This document shows positions 32,965-41,842 of a stretch of DNA of 64,000 bases, piece after piece. The first letter of the stretch is position 1, and every line of letters begins with the position of its first letter. Source of the DNA: a candidate division KSB1 bacterium. GTDB taxonomy: Bacteria; Electryoneota; RPQS01. A program made the position numbers and the translations under genes. Location of the stretch: NCBI GenBank assembly GCA_016214895.1, contig JACRMR010000020.1, forward strand, positions 353,812-417,811. Reading direction: 5' to 3'. The notes under the pieces are model-generated. The model was not told the DNA's origin, did no database searches, and worked only from the letters and a program-made list of their open reading frames with translations.

Positions 32965-34245
32965 ATGCCCATGACCACTGATTCCCCGCCCAAAGCTTAC
33001 AGCTACCGGCTGGCGCTTATCATCATCACCGTGCTCTTTTTCATGTGGGGCTTTCTGACGGAGCTGAACGATATTCTCGTTCCCCACCTGAAGGGCGTCT
33101 TCGAGCTGAATTACACCAAGGTGATGTTGATACAGTTTGCATTTTTCGCGGCTTATCTGATCATGTCGATTCCGGCGGGGAAGCTGGTCGCGTGTGTGGG
33201 CTATCAGCGCGGAATTGTCGTGGGGTTGGCGACCGCGGGAGTGGGTGCGTTGTTGTTCTATCCGGCGGCGGCGCTACTATCGTACCCGCTGTTTCTCGGC
33301 GCGCTGTTTGTGTTGGCGACGGGCATCACCGTGCTGCAAGTGACGGCGAATCCGTATGCCGCGGTGCTGGGGAAACCGGAGACGGCCTCGAGTCGCTTGA
33401 ACTTTGCGCAGGCGGTCAACTCGCTGGGTCATACGAGCGCGCCGTTTATCGGCGGCTTGTTGATTCTGAGCACGGTGCCCCTGACTCCCGCTCAACTCGG
33501 CGGGCTACCGGAGGCAGAGCGGTATGCGCACCGGTTGGCCGAAGCTTCGGCCGTGCAGTTGCCGTATGTGGGCCTGGCCGTGACGCTCTTTCTGCTGGCG
33601 GCAATCATGTACGTGCTGCGGCTGCCGGTGATTGATACGGTCGAGGATCATCACGCGAAGTCGGCGAAGCTGCGTGACGCGCTCAAGCACCGGCATCTCA
33701 GGCTGGCGGCGGTAGCGATCTTTCTGTATGTGGGCGCGGAGGTTTCGATCGGCAGTTTTCTTGTGAACTTTTTTGGGCAGCCGGATATTGCGGCGTTGGC
33801 GCCGGCGGTGGCCGCGGGTTTTGTTTCGTACTATTGGGGCAGTGCAATGGTGGGGAGGTTTCTCGCGTCGGCCATTTTGCAGAAGCTGCGGCCGCGGCTG
33901 GTGTTGGCCGTTGCCGCATCATCCGCTGTGGCGCTGGTGCTGATCACGGTTGCCGCGACGGGGCCGATCGCCATGTGGACGATTATCGCCGTGGGGTTCT
34001 TCAATTCGGCCATGTTTCCGATTATTTTCACGCTGGGGATCGAAAATCTCGGCAAGCATACCAGTCAGGGCTCGAGCGTGCTGGTGATGGCGATTGTGGG
34101 GGGTGCGATCATTCCGGTGTTGCAAGGTGCGCTGGCGGACTCCTATGGAATCCACAAGGCGTTTCTGTTGCCGGCGCTCTGCTACTGTTACGTGATCTGG
34201 TATGCACTGAAAGGGTCGCGGCAGGCGGTCACCGCGGGAGGTTAA
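32965..34245 (+). CDS. FucP-type sugar:proton symporter (MFS)
   Basis: 426 residues, 12 hydrophobic segments. It matches the FHS branch of the major facilitator superfamily (L-fucose and glucose/galactose permeases): MWGFLTELNDILVPHLK in TM1, QVTANPYAAVLGKPETASSRLNFAQAVNSLGH in the middle (the NPY...N..Q..NS.G block), and GSFLVNFFG in the second half. The residues that bind sugar and proton in FucP (Asp and Glu in TM1 and TM4) fall where N and Q residues of these motifs lie, so the exact sugar cannot be read. In this operon mannose or a Man-GlcNAc unit are the likely cargo. No clear ribosome site; an in-frame ATG at 32971 is possible. Confidence 0.85.
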   Translation: MPMTTDSPPKAYSYRLALIIITVLFFMWGFLTELNDILVPHLKGVFELNYTKVMLIQFAFFAAYLIMSIPAGKLVACVGYQRGIVVGLATAGVGALLFYPAAALLSYPLFLGALFVLATGITVLQVTANPYAAVLGKPETASSRLNFAQAVNSLGHTSAPFIGGLLILSTVPLTPAQLGGLPEAERYAHRLAEASAVQLPYVGLAVTLFLLAAIMYVLRLPVIDTVEDHHAKSAKLRDALKHRHLRLAAVAIFLYVGAEVSIGSFLVNFFGQPDIAALAPAVAAGFVSYYWGSAMVGRFLASAILQKLRPRLVLAVAASSAVALVLITVAATGPIAMWTIIAVGFFNSAMFPIIFTLGIENLGKHTSQGSSVLVMAIVGGAIIPVLQGALADSYGIHKAFLLPALCYCYVIWYALKGSRQAVTAGG

Positions 34246-34249
34246 GCTC

Positions 34250-37200
34250 ATGAACAGACTTTCCGTTTCGCTCGTGCTGATGCTCTTGATGTCGGCGTCA
34301 GGCTCCGCACAACGCCCTCCGGCTGATTATGTAAACCCACGCCTCGGCACGGGCGGTCATGGGCACACGTATCCCGGGGCCACCGTGCCGTTCGGCATGG
34401 TTCAGCTTTCGCCCGACAATGGCAAGAACGGCTGGGATTGGTGCTCGGGGTATCATTGGTCCTGTGATACGATAGTGGGGTTCAGTCACACGCACTTGAG
34501 CGGTACGGGGTGCGCTGACTTGGGCGATATTCAGTTCACGCCGTGTACACGCACGCCGGTGCTCAGCTCTCCGACCGTAGCGACATTCTCGCATGCCGAT
34601 GAATTTGCGGGACCGGGGTACTATTCGGTGCGTCTTAGTGACAACGTATTCGTGGAGCTGACGGCAACGGAGCGGGTTGGGGTTCATCGCTACCACTTTG
34701 GTGCCGGGGATTCGGCCTTTGTGCGGATTGATCTGGGTTACGGGCAAGAGGATTCGCCGACGGAGTGTGGGCTGACGATTGAAAACGACTCCACCATTTC
34801 CGGCTACCGGTATTCGTCGGGCTGGTCTCCGGAGCAACGACTCTATTTTGTTGCGCGGTTCTCGCGTTCGCTTCGTGCCAGTGTCTTGCAACGCAACGAG
34901 CCGACGGTGACAGGCCTGCGTACGGCAACCGGCAAGGCGGTGCAAGCCGCACTCTATTTCGGCAACTCGCAGCAGCCGCTGCTGGCGAAGGTGGGAATCT
35001 CCGCGGTGTCGGTCGATGGAGCCAGACGGAATCTCGCGGCCGAACTGCCGGGTTGGGATTTCGACGAGTGTAGAGTTCGCGCGCGGGAGCATTGGAATGC
35101 GGCGCTGTCCAGAATCTCGGTGGAATCCGTTGATGAAGCTCAGCGGGTCACGTTCTACACAGCGCTTTACCATTCCTTCCTCGCGCCGACGCTCTTCTGC
35201 GACACGGACTCGACGTATCGGGGCGGCGACGGACTGGCGCATGACGGTGCGTTCCTGAATTACTGCACGTTTTCGCTTTGGGACACGTATCGCGCGGCGC
35301 ATCCGCTGTACACGATTGTGCAGCCCGAACGCGTCAACGATTTTGTGAACTCGCTGTTAGTCTTCCATGATCAGCACGGAAATCTCCCGGTCTGGTCGTT
35401 GGCGGGCGATGAAACGTGGTGCATGATCGGGTATCATGCCGTGCCGGTGATCGCCGACGCTTATCAGAAGGGCTTCACGGGATTTGATGCGCAACGGGCG
35501 TTGGCAGCGATGAAGGCGAGCGCGGGGGATGATCGCCGGGGGCTCGAATACTACAATCGGGTCACACCGCAACCGCTCGATACTTTGCTCGCGAAATTGA
35601 ACTCGCAGGTGATTGAGGTGCCGGAGGATTTCCGGAGGGCCGCGATCTCCGGCGACGCGGTAGTCCCCGGATATGCGGAGAGCATCGCGGGCGAAACGAT
35701 TCATTATCATTCGTCGTATCCGTACGTCAACGACGCTCTGCTCGTACGCGCGACGGACGGGACGATGAGCATCGAGTGGAAGACGGCGCCGCTGCCACGG
35801 AACATCGAACAACACGCGGTGACGTTCATGTGGGTGGCGGGGCATGCCACGTACAAAGGCGGACACCGCTTTGAGCTCTACGGCAACGGCGAGAAGTGGC
35901 TGAGCTTCACCACCGCCACGGATACTTCCCGACTCTGGTGGAGCGAGCAGGGCGCGAACGGGACGCAGTTGATCTTCTGCCCTTCCTACATAGATCAGTT
36001 TGACGATTTGTTTGGCGAATGCTATTTGACGGTGCCGACAAAGCTGCTGAAGAGGGGCGAGCCGCTGACACTGAAGATCGTTGGTGAGAATGGTAACTCA
36101 AGTGACTGGTACATGACGTTCCAGCATGCCAGTCGCGACACTCTCAGTCTCGTTCAGGAATACGCGCTCGCCGATGATGATGGAACCCTGTTTCAGATAT
36201 TTCGTCTGCAATATGAACACCTGACGGCCTCCGCCGCGGTCGCCGAACTCAACTACGGCCGCGGCCTGAGCAGTGTCGAGCATCGAACGCTGCCCGGCCT
36301 GAGTCACTGGGATTTCCCGGTTCAGGCGCTAACCGAACCTACGTCGGGCACGATTCGCATCGTCGGCGCAAACTCGCTGCCGCAGCATGAAGTAACGCTG
36401 CTCCCGGTCGTGCCCGTCAACTACATTCCGGGGGACAAGGAGCGCGAGTCGGTGTCGAAGTCGCTGGAGTACGCGTATGACGACTGGTGCATCGCGCAGC
36501 TGGCGAGTACGCTGGGAAGGACGGAAGACGCGGAGTACTTCCAGCAGCGCGCGGGATACTGGGAGAACTTGTACGACGGTGAAGCAGGCTTCATGCGGGG
36601 GAAGACGTTTGACGGAAAGTGGGTGTCGCCGTTCAATCCGCGGTTTGGCACGGGGAAGCAGCCGGAATACACCGAAGGCAACGCCTGGCAGTATAGCTGG
36701 TATGTGCCGCAGGATGTGCGGGGCCTGATCGAGATCATGGGCGGGAATGACAAGTTCGCGATGAAGCTGGACTGGTTGTTCACGCAGGACTCGGAAGTTG
36801 AAGACGAGGGCGCGACTGCGGACATGACAGGGTTGATCGGCCTCTATGCGCATGGAAATGAGCCCAGTCATCACATCGCGTACCTTTATGATTTCTGCGG
36901 GCAGCCGTGGAAGACACAGGAGTTGACGCGGCGGATCATGCGCGAATTCTACACGGATCAGATCGACGGACTCTGCGGAAACGAGGACTGCGGGCAGATG
37001 TCGGCGTGGTATGTGTTCAGCGCGTTGGGCTTCTATCCGGTGAATCCGGCGGATGGGAAGTATTGGATCGGGAGTCCGCTGGTAAGGCGCGCGGCGATTT
37101 CTGTTGGCGCGGGGCGAACGTTTGAGGTCATTGCCGATCACCAGAGCGAGCAGAACGTGTATATTCAGTCCGCGACGCTGAATGGCAGTGAGTTCGACCG

Positions 37201-37294
37201 CTTGTACATCACCCATGCGGAGCTGATGGGCGGCGGCGAGTTACGCTTTCAGATGGGACCGGAACCGAACCGAAGCTGGGGACATGTTGATTAG
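34250..37294 (+). CDS. GH92 exo-alpha-mannosidase with inserted domain
   Basis: 1014 residues, signal peptide 1-20 (ending SGSA). GH92 enzymes are Ca2+-dependent inverting alpha-mannosidases that trim N-glycans. The family blocks are all found: YVNPRLGTGGHGHTYPGA, GFSHTHLSGTG, FSLWDTYRAAHPL, PVWSLAGDETWCMIGYHAVPVI, ERESVSKSLEYAYDDWC (holding the catalytic Glu), NAWQYSWYVPQD, GNEPSHHIAYLYDF and GNEDCGQMSAWYVFSALGFYP. About 285 residues (437-722) are inserted between GLEYYNR and NYIPGDKERES, where canonical GH92 proteins run straight on. The insert holds beta-rich stretches (AVTFMWVAGHATYKGGHRFELY, LTLKIVGENGNSSDWYMTF) and may be a carbohydrate-binding or sandwich domain. GGGAGG lies before the ATG. 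Confidence 0.9.
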   Translation: MNRLSVSLVLMLLMSASGSAQRPPADYVNPRLGTGGHGHTYPGATVPFGMVQLSPDNGKNGWDWCSGYHWSCDTIVGFSHTHLSGTGCADLGDIQFTPCTRTPVLSSPTVATFSHADEFAGPGYYSVRLSDNVFVELTATERVGVHRYHFGAGDSAFVRIDLGYGQEDSPTECGLTIENDSTISGYRYSSGWSPEQRLYFVARFSRSLRASVLQRNEPTVTGLRTATGKAVQAALYFGNSQQPLLAKVGISAVSVDGARRNLAAELPGWDFDECRVRAREHWNAALSRISVESVDEAQRVTFYTALYHSFLAPTLFCDTDSTYRGGDGLAHDGAFLNYCTFSLWDTYRAAHPLYTIVQPERVNDFVNSLLVFHDQHGNLPVWSLAGDETWCMIGYHAVPVIADAYQKGFTGFDAQRALAAMKASAGDDRRGLEYYNRVTPQPLDTLLAKLNSQVIEVPEDFRRAAISGDAVVPGYAESIAGETIHYHSSYPYVNDALLVRATDGTMSIEWKTAPLPRNIEQHAVTFMWVAGHATYKGGHRFELYGNGEKWLSFTTATDTSRLWWSEQGANGTQLIFCPSYIDQFDDLFGECYLTVPTKLLKRGEPLTLKIVGENGNSSDWYMTFQHASRDTLSLVQEYALADDDGTLFQIFRLQYEHLTASAAVAELNYGRGLSSVEHRTLPGLSHWDFPVQALTEPTSGTIRIVGANSLPQHEVTLLPVVPVNYIPGDKERESVSKSLEYAYDDWCIAQLASTLGRTEDAEYFQQRAGYWENLYDGEAGFMRGKTFDGKWVSPFNPRFGTGKQPEYTEGNAWQYSWYVPQDVRGLIEIMGGNDKFAMKLDWLFTQDSEVEDEGATADMTGLIGLYAHGNEPSHHIAYLYDFCGQPWKTQELTRRIMREFYTDQIDGLCGNEDCGQMSAWYVFSALGFYPVNPADGKYWIGSPLVRRAAISVGAGRTFEVIADHQSEQNVYIQSATLNGSEFDRLYITHAELMGGGELRFQMGPEPNRSWGHVD

Positions 37295-37312
37295 CCACGG
37301 GCGGGCTGCCCC

Positions 37313-39250
37313 ATGACGCTGCGGCTGATTGATTGGCTGATTGTCGTGCTCAGCATGATCGGGCTGGTCGCGTTGGTGCGCTTCAGCCGGCATTTCATGC
37401 GGAGCGTTACGGACTTTCTCTCCGCGGGGCGGTCCGCGGGGCGCTACCTCCTGAGTGTATCGCAGGGGATGTCGGCGCTGGGCTCGATCACGATCGTGGG
37501 CATGTGGGAGATGAATTACGTCGCGGGGTTCTCGCTCCGGTGGTGGGAATTCACGATGGGCGTGGTGCTGCTTGCGATCACGGTTTCGGGTTGGGTGATT
37601 TACCGGTTTCGGCAGACGCGCGCGCTCACGGTAGCGCAGTTTTTCGAGATTCGCTACAGCCGCCGGTTTCGCATATTCGCGGGACTGCTTGCATTTACGT
37701 CAGGCATCGTGAATTTCGGCATTTTCCCCGCGGTGGGCGCGCGGTTTTTCATCTACTTCTGCGGGCTGCCGGAGTCGCTGGTGATGGGGCCCTTCGCGCT
37801 GCCGATGCTGGCGGTGGTGATGGCGATCTTCCTGTCGATCGCGCTCTACTTCTTGTTTGCGGGGGGGCAGATTGCCGTAATGCTCACGGAGTTCGTGCAG
37901 GGGATCTTTGTGAACGCGGTGTTCATCCTGATTGTCATCTACTTCCTCGTGATTGTCGATTGGGCACAGATTCTGGCGGCGGTTTCCACGGCACCGCCGG
38001 ACGCCTCGCTGATCAATCCGTATCACACGAGCCGGGTCAAGGACTTCAATCTCTGGTATTTCCTGATCGGAGTGGTCGGAGTGATCTACGGGAAGATGTC
38101 CTGGCAGGGGACGCAGGCGTACAACTCGTCGGCGCGCACGGCGCACGAGGCGAAGATGGGCGAGGTGCTCGGCAATCTGCGCGACATTCCGAAATGGTTG
38201 ATGCTGGTGTTTGTGCCGGTGATCGCTTACACGGTGCTGCATCATCCAGCGTTCAGCGCGCCGACCGGTGCGGTGGAGTCCGTGCTCAGCGGTGTCGATT
38301 CTGAAGCGCTTCGCAGTCAACTGCGGGTTCCGCTGGTGCTGCGCGAGCTGCTCCCGGTGGGGTTCATGGGCGCGCTGGCGACGGTGATGTTGATGGCGAC
38401 GATCGGGACGCACGACAGCTATTTGCATTCGTGGGGCAGCATTTTCGTGCAGGACGTGGTCATGCCGTTTCGGAAGCGGCCGTTCGCGCCGGAGCAGCAT
38501 CTGCGGGTTTTGCGGGGGTCGATCGTCGGCGTGTGCGTGTTCATTTTCTTGTTCAGTCTGGTATTTCAACAGAGCGAGTATATCTTTCTCTTTTTTGCGA
38601 TTACGGGAGCGATCTTCACGGGCGGCTCGGGGGCGGTGATCATCGGCGGCTTGTACTGGAAGCGCGGCACCACGCCGGCGGCGTGGAGTGCGCTGATCAC
38701 GGGGTCCACCATCGCGGTCGGCGGGATTGTCATTCATCAGTTGGATTCCGATTTTTTCATTAACGGTCAGATGTTCTGGGGGATTGCGATGGCGGTTTCC
38801 TCTCTCGTCTATGTGCTGGTGTCACTGTTCGACAAGCGACCGAGTTTTGACATGGACAGCCTGTTGCATCGCGGCGCGCACGCCATCGCCGGCGAGACCC
38901 GGCTGGTCGACGAGGTCCCGCAACGGGGCTTGCGAATGCTGGGCATGGGGCAGGAGTTTACGCGCGGGGACAAGCTGATTTACCTGATTGCCTATGCCTG
39001 GACTGCCGTCTGGACCATGGCCTTTCTGGCGGGCAGCTACTTCAATCTTACCGGCGAGGTGTCCGACAGCGCTTGGCTGACATTCTGGCGGACGTTTATC
39101 TTGGTAAACGTTGCCGCATCGCTCCTGATTATCGTTTGGTTTACCGTCGGCGGTCTGCGCGATTTGAAGGAGATGTTGCGGCTCTTGAGAACGATGAAAC
39201 GTGATCACGGCGATGACGGATTTGTGCGGAGGGCGGAAGAGCGTGAGTGA
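37313..39250 (+). CDS. sodium:solute symporter (SSS family)
   Basis: 645 residues with about 14-15 hydrophobic segments. It starts 18 bp after the GH92 gene. The family loop DFLSAGRSAGRYLLSVSQGMSALGSITIVGMWEMNY and the TM8 region ATVMLMATIGTHDSYLHSWGSIFVQDVV (Na2-site position) are present. It belongs to a different branch from the SSS protein at 331-2070; the long C-terminal tail (about 60 residues after the last helix) and the internal loop FDKRPSFDMDSLLHRG are distinctive. Placed between alpha-mannosidase and mannoside phosphorylase genes, it is the best candidate for uptake of the GH92 product, perhaps a Man-GlcNAc2 core, but the substrate is inferred from context only. Confidence 0.88.
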   Translation: MTLRLIDWLIVVLSMIGLVALVRFSRHFMRSVTDFLSAGRSAGRYLLSVSQGMSALGSITIVGMWEMNYVAGFSLRWWEFTMGVVLLAITVSGWVIYRFRQTRALTVAQFFEIRYSRRFRIFAGLLAFTSGIVNFGIFPAVGARFFIYFCGLPESLVMGPFALPMLAVVMAIFLSIALYFLFAGGQIAVMLTEFVQGIFVNAVFILIVIYFLVIVDWAQILAAVSTAPPDASLINPYHTSRVKDFNLWYFLIGVVGVIYGKMSWQGTQAYNSSARTAHEAKMGEVLGNLRDIPKWLMLVFVPVIAYTVLHHPAFSAPTGAVESVLSGVDSEALRSQLRVPLVLRELLPVGFMGALATVMLMATIGTHDSYLHSWGSIFVQDVVMPFRKRPFAPEQHLRVLRGSIVGVCVFIFLFSLVFQQSEYIFLFFAITGAIFTGGSGAVIIGGLYWKRGTTPAAWSALITGSTIAVGGIVIHQLDSDFFINGQMFWGIAMAVSSLVYVLVSLFDKRPSFDMDSLLHRGAHAIAGETRLVDEVPQRGLRMLGMGQEFTRGDKLIYLIAYAWTAVWTMAFLAGSYFNLTGEVSDSAWLTFWRTFILVNVAASLLIIVWFTVGGLRDLKEMLRLLRTMKRDHGDDGFVRRAEERE

Positions 39251-40220
39251 CGCCGGCTTGCTGCGGGCCGCGGCCAATCCGATCTTGACGCGAAGGGACA
39301 TCCCGCCGTTGACACCGGACTTGGCGGACGTCAGCGCCGTGTTTAATCCCGGAGCGATCCGGCTCGGAGACGAGACGCTTTTGCTGCTGCGAGTGCAGAA
39401 TCGCGGGCGAGAGACATCGTTCATGATTGCACGCAGTACAGACGGGGAACGCTTTACCGTGGATCGTGAACGGGTGCGGATTATCGGACTGGAGCAGGTT
39501 TCCACACCGATCTACCACGTCTATGACGCGCGGCTGACGCAGATCGACGGCGTGCTGTATGCGATGGTGGCCATCGACATGGAGGACGGCTGCAAGTTAG
39601 GACTGTTGAAATCGAGGACGCCGCATGAGTACGAGTTTGTCGGATTGGTTTCCGCCGACGACAATCGCAACGGCGTACTCTTTCCCGAACGGATTGACGG
39701 CAAGTACTTGCGGCTGGATCGGCCAAACCGGGTGCAACTTGCGGGCGGACCGGTCAGTGGGAACGCAATCTGGCTCAGCGAATCCGCCGACCTCGCGGGC
39801 TGGAAGCCTGTGACATCGTTGATCGCCGGTCGGTTTCACTATTGGGATGAACTGGTCGGCGCAGGTCCGCCACCGATCAGGACGCGGCATGGCTGGCTGT
39901 GCATTTATCACGGCGTGGCCACACATTTTGCGAGCAGCAATATCTATCAGGCAGGTGTGTTCGTGCTGGATCTGGCGGATCCGACGCAAGTCGTAGCGCG
40001 GAGTCGCTGCAACATCCTCGAACCGCGCGAATCGTATGAGTTGACCGGACAAGTTCCGAATGTTGTGTTTCCCAGCGGAGCCGTCGTGCCGGGCGCGCAG
40101 GATGGCGTCGCGGAAGTGGATGATCTTGTGTTTGTCTATTACGGTGCGGCGGACACGGTCGTCGGTTTGGCGACGGCTACCGTCGGTTCGCTATTGCGCG
40201 CGGCGGGACTCGCGCTGTGA
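39243..40220 (+). CDS. GH130 beta-mannoside phosphorylase
   Basis: 325 residues, taken from GTG 39243, which overlaps the symporter stop by eight bases and has GGAGGG 9 bases upstream; an ATG at 39201 would add 14 residues inside that gene. GH130 enzymes split beta-1,4- or beta-1,2-mannosidic bonds with phosphate, giving mannose 1-phosphate; one branch acts on Man-beta-1,4-GlcNAc from N-glycans. Family blocks: FNPGAIRLGDETLLLLRVQNRGRETS, a catalytic-Asp block (VYDARLTQIDGVLYAM, where most members read DPR), RLDRPNRVQ and GWLCIYHGVA. No signal peptide, so it is cytoplasmic. The subfamily cannot be settled by eye. Confidence 0.85.
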   Translation: MSDAGLLRAAANPILTRRDIPPLTPDLADVSAVFNPGAIRLGDETLLLLRVQNRGRETSFMIARSTDGERFTVDRERVRIIGLEQVSTPIYHVYDARLTQIDGVLYAMVAIDMEDGCKLGLLKSRTPHEYEFVGLVSADDNRNGVLFPERIDGKYLRLDRPNRVQLAGGPVSGNAIWLSESADLAGWKPVTSLIAGRFHYWDELVGAGPPPIRTRHGWLCIYHGVATHFASSNIYQAGVFVLDLADPTQVVARSRCNILEPRESYELTGQVPNVVFPSGAVVPGAQDGVAEVDDLVFVYYGAADTVVGLATATVGSLLRAAGLAL

Positions 40221-41842
40221 CTCGCTATCCGATCATACCCCGGCCGGCCTCGTTGCAGGCACAGTCAGGAGAGTTCGTACTCGATCGATCGACGGTGCTT
40301 ACGGTGTTGAGTGCTTCACTACTCAGGTCCTCAGTGATCCAGCGCTTTGCCGATCACGTTCGGCAGCGCTCAGGTTTTCCCTTTCCGGTTGTTCAGGGTA
40401 GCGGATGGCGCGCGGGGTCAATCGGAATCGAGCTCACTGCAAACGCGTCATTGCAGCGCGAGGCGTATAGTCTGGAGATTGGGGAGCAAGCGGTGCAGAT
40501 TCGCGCCGGGGCGGAGGTCGGTATTCAGCATGCCCTGCAGACGCTGTTACAGTTGCTGCCGCCGGAGGTATTCTCAACCACGGCACACGGTGCATTGAAG
40601 TGGACCGTACCGTGCGCGGAGATTCGTGATACGCCGCAATTTCCGTGGCGGGGAGCTCAGCTTGATGTGAGCCGCCACTTCTTCCCCGCTCCGTTCATCG
40701 AGCGCTATCTTGACATCATGGCGATGCACAAGCTGAACATGTTTCACTGGCATCTGACGGACGATCAGGGCTGGCGGATCGAGATCCGGCGGCGACCGGA
40801 GTTGACGCAGATCGGCGCGTGGCGGGCGTCGCGCACGGAGCATTGGAATGACCGTGCGGCGCAGCGCTCGCACGAGTTATCCGACTACGGCGGGTTCTAC
40901 ACGCAGGAGCAGGTTCGCGGAATCGTGGCGTACGCGCAGGAACGCGGAATCACCATCGTGCCCGAGATCGAGATGCCCGGGCACAGCATGGCCGCATTGG
41001 CGACTTACCCGGAGCTGTCCTGCAGCGGCGGTCCGTTCACGGTGCCGACGGGGCAATACTGGCCGATCACGAATTTGCTGTGCGCGGGGAAGGAAACGGT
41101 ATTTGATTTCCTCGACGATGTGCTGACTGAGGTTTGCGCTTTGTTCCCGGGGCCGTACGTTCACATCGGCGGAGACGAGGCCGACAAGCAAGTGTGGGAA
41201 AGTTGTCCACGATGTCAGCAGCGGATTGAGGATGAGGGCTTGCGAAACGAGGCGGAATTGCAGGGTTGGTTTATGGAACGAGTCGCGACGATTTTGAAGA
41301 GTCAGGGCAAGCGCGCGGTGGGCTGGGAAGAGCTGTTGGACGAGTGGGAACTTCCCGACGCCGTCGTGATGTCATGGAAAGGTCCGGAGGCAGGGATGGA
41401 AGCGGCCGGCGCGGGGCATGACGTGGTCATGTGTCCCTTGTCACACTGCTACTTTGATCACTATCAAGGTTCCCCGGAGCGCGAACCACTCGCCTTTGGG
41501 GGGTACACGCCGCTTGAGAAGGTCTTCGAGTTTGAACCAGTGCCGTCCGCGCTTGAGGGGGCGGCGGCCGCGCACATTCTCGGCGCGCAGGCGAACCTGT
41601 GGACCGAGTTCATACCGACAACTGAGCACGCCGAATACATGTTGTTGCCGCGCCTGGCGGCCTTCGCCGAAGTGGTATGGTCACCGGGCGGAAAGCGGGA
41701 CTGGGCCGAGTTTGAGCAGCGGCTCCGGGTGATGCGACGCAGGTATCAGGCGGTTGGTTTGAAGTGCGCGGATGTCGGTGAACGAATTCCGTCGCTGGAA
41801 CGAGTGGCGGCGGAAAACCTAAGCAACGGAGGTGTGGCATGA
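40217..41842 (+). CDS. GH20 beta-N-acetylhexosaminidase, cytoplasmic
   Basis: 541 residues, GTG start overlapping the GH130 stop by four bases. GH20 removes terminal beta-linked GlcNAc or GalNAc by substrate-assisted catalysis. N-terminal GH20b domain about 1-135, then the TIM barrel: RGAQLDVSRHFF, KLNMFHWHLTDDQGWRIEI, VPEIEMPGHSMAAL and the catalytic pair D320-E321 in YVHIGGDEADK; tryptophans VGWEELL, VMSWKG and LWTEFIP line the site as usual. No signal peptide is present, unlike most GH20 enzymes, so the substrate must be brought in first. That fits splitting of a GlcNAc-GlcNAc (chitobiose) core after mannose removal. The stop overlaps the next start (ATGA). Confidence 0.9.
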   Translation: MTRYPIIPRPASLQAQSGEFVLDRSTVLTVLSASLLRSSVIQRFADHVRQRSGFPFPVVQGSGWRAGSIGIELTANASLQREAYSLEIGEQAVQIRAGAEVGIQHALQTLLQLLPPEVFSTTAHGALKWTVPCAEIRDTPQFPWRGAQLDVSRHFFPAPFIERYLDIMAMHKLNMFHWHLTDDQGWRIEIRRRPELTQIGAWRASRTEHWNDRAAQRSHELSDYGGFYTQEQVRGIVAYAQERGITIVPEIEMPGHSMAALATYPELSCSGGPFTVPTGQYWPITNLLCAGKETVFDFLDDVLTEVCALFPGPYVHIGGDEADKQVWESCPRCQQRIEDEGLRNEAELQGWFMERVATILKSQGKRAVGWEELLDEWELPDAVVMSWKGPEAGMEAAGAGHDVVMCPLSHCYFDHYQGSPEREPLAFGGYTPLEKVFEFEPVPSALEGAAAAHILGAQANLWTEFIPTTEHAEYMLLPRLAAFAEVVWSPGGKRDWAEFEQRLRVMRRRYQAVGLKCADVGERIPSLERVAAENLSNGGVA

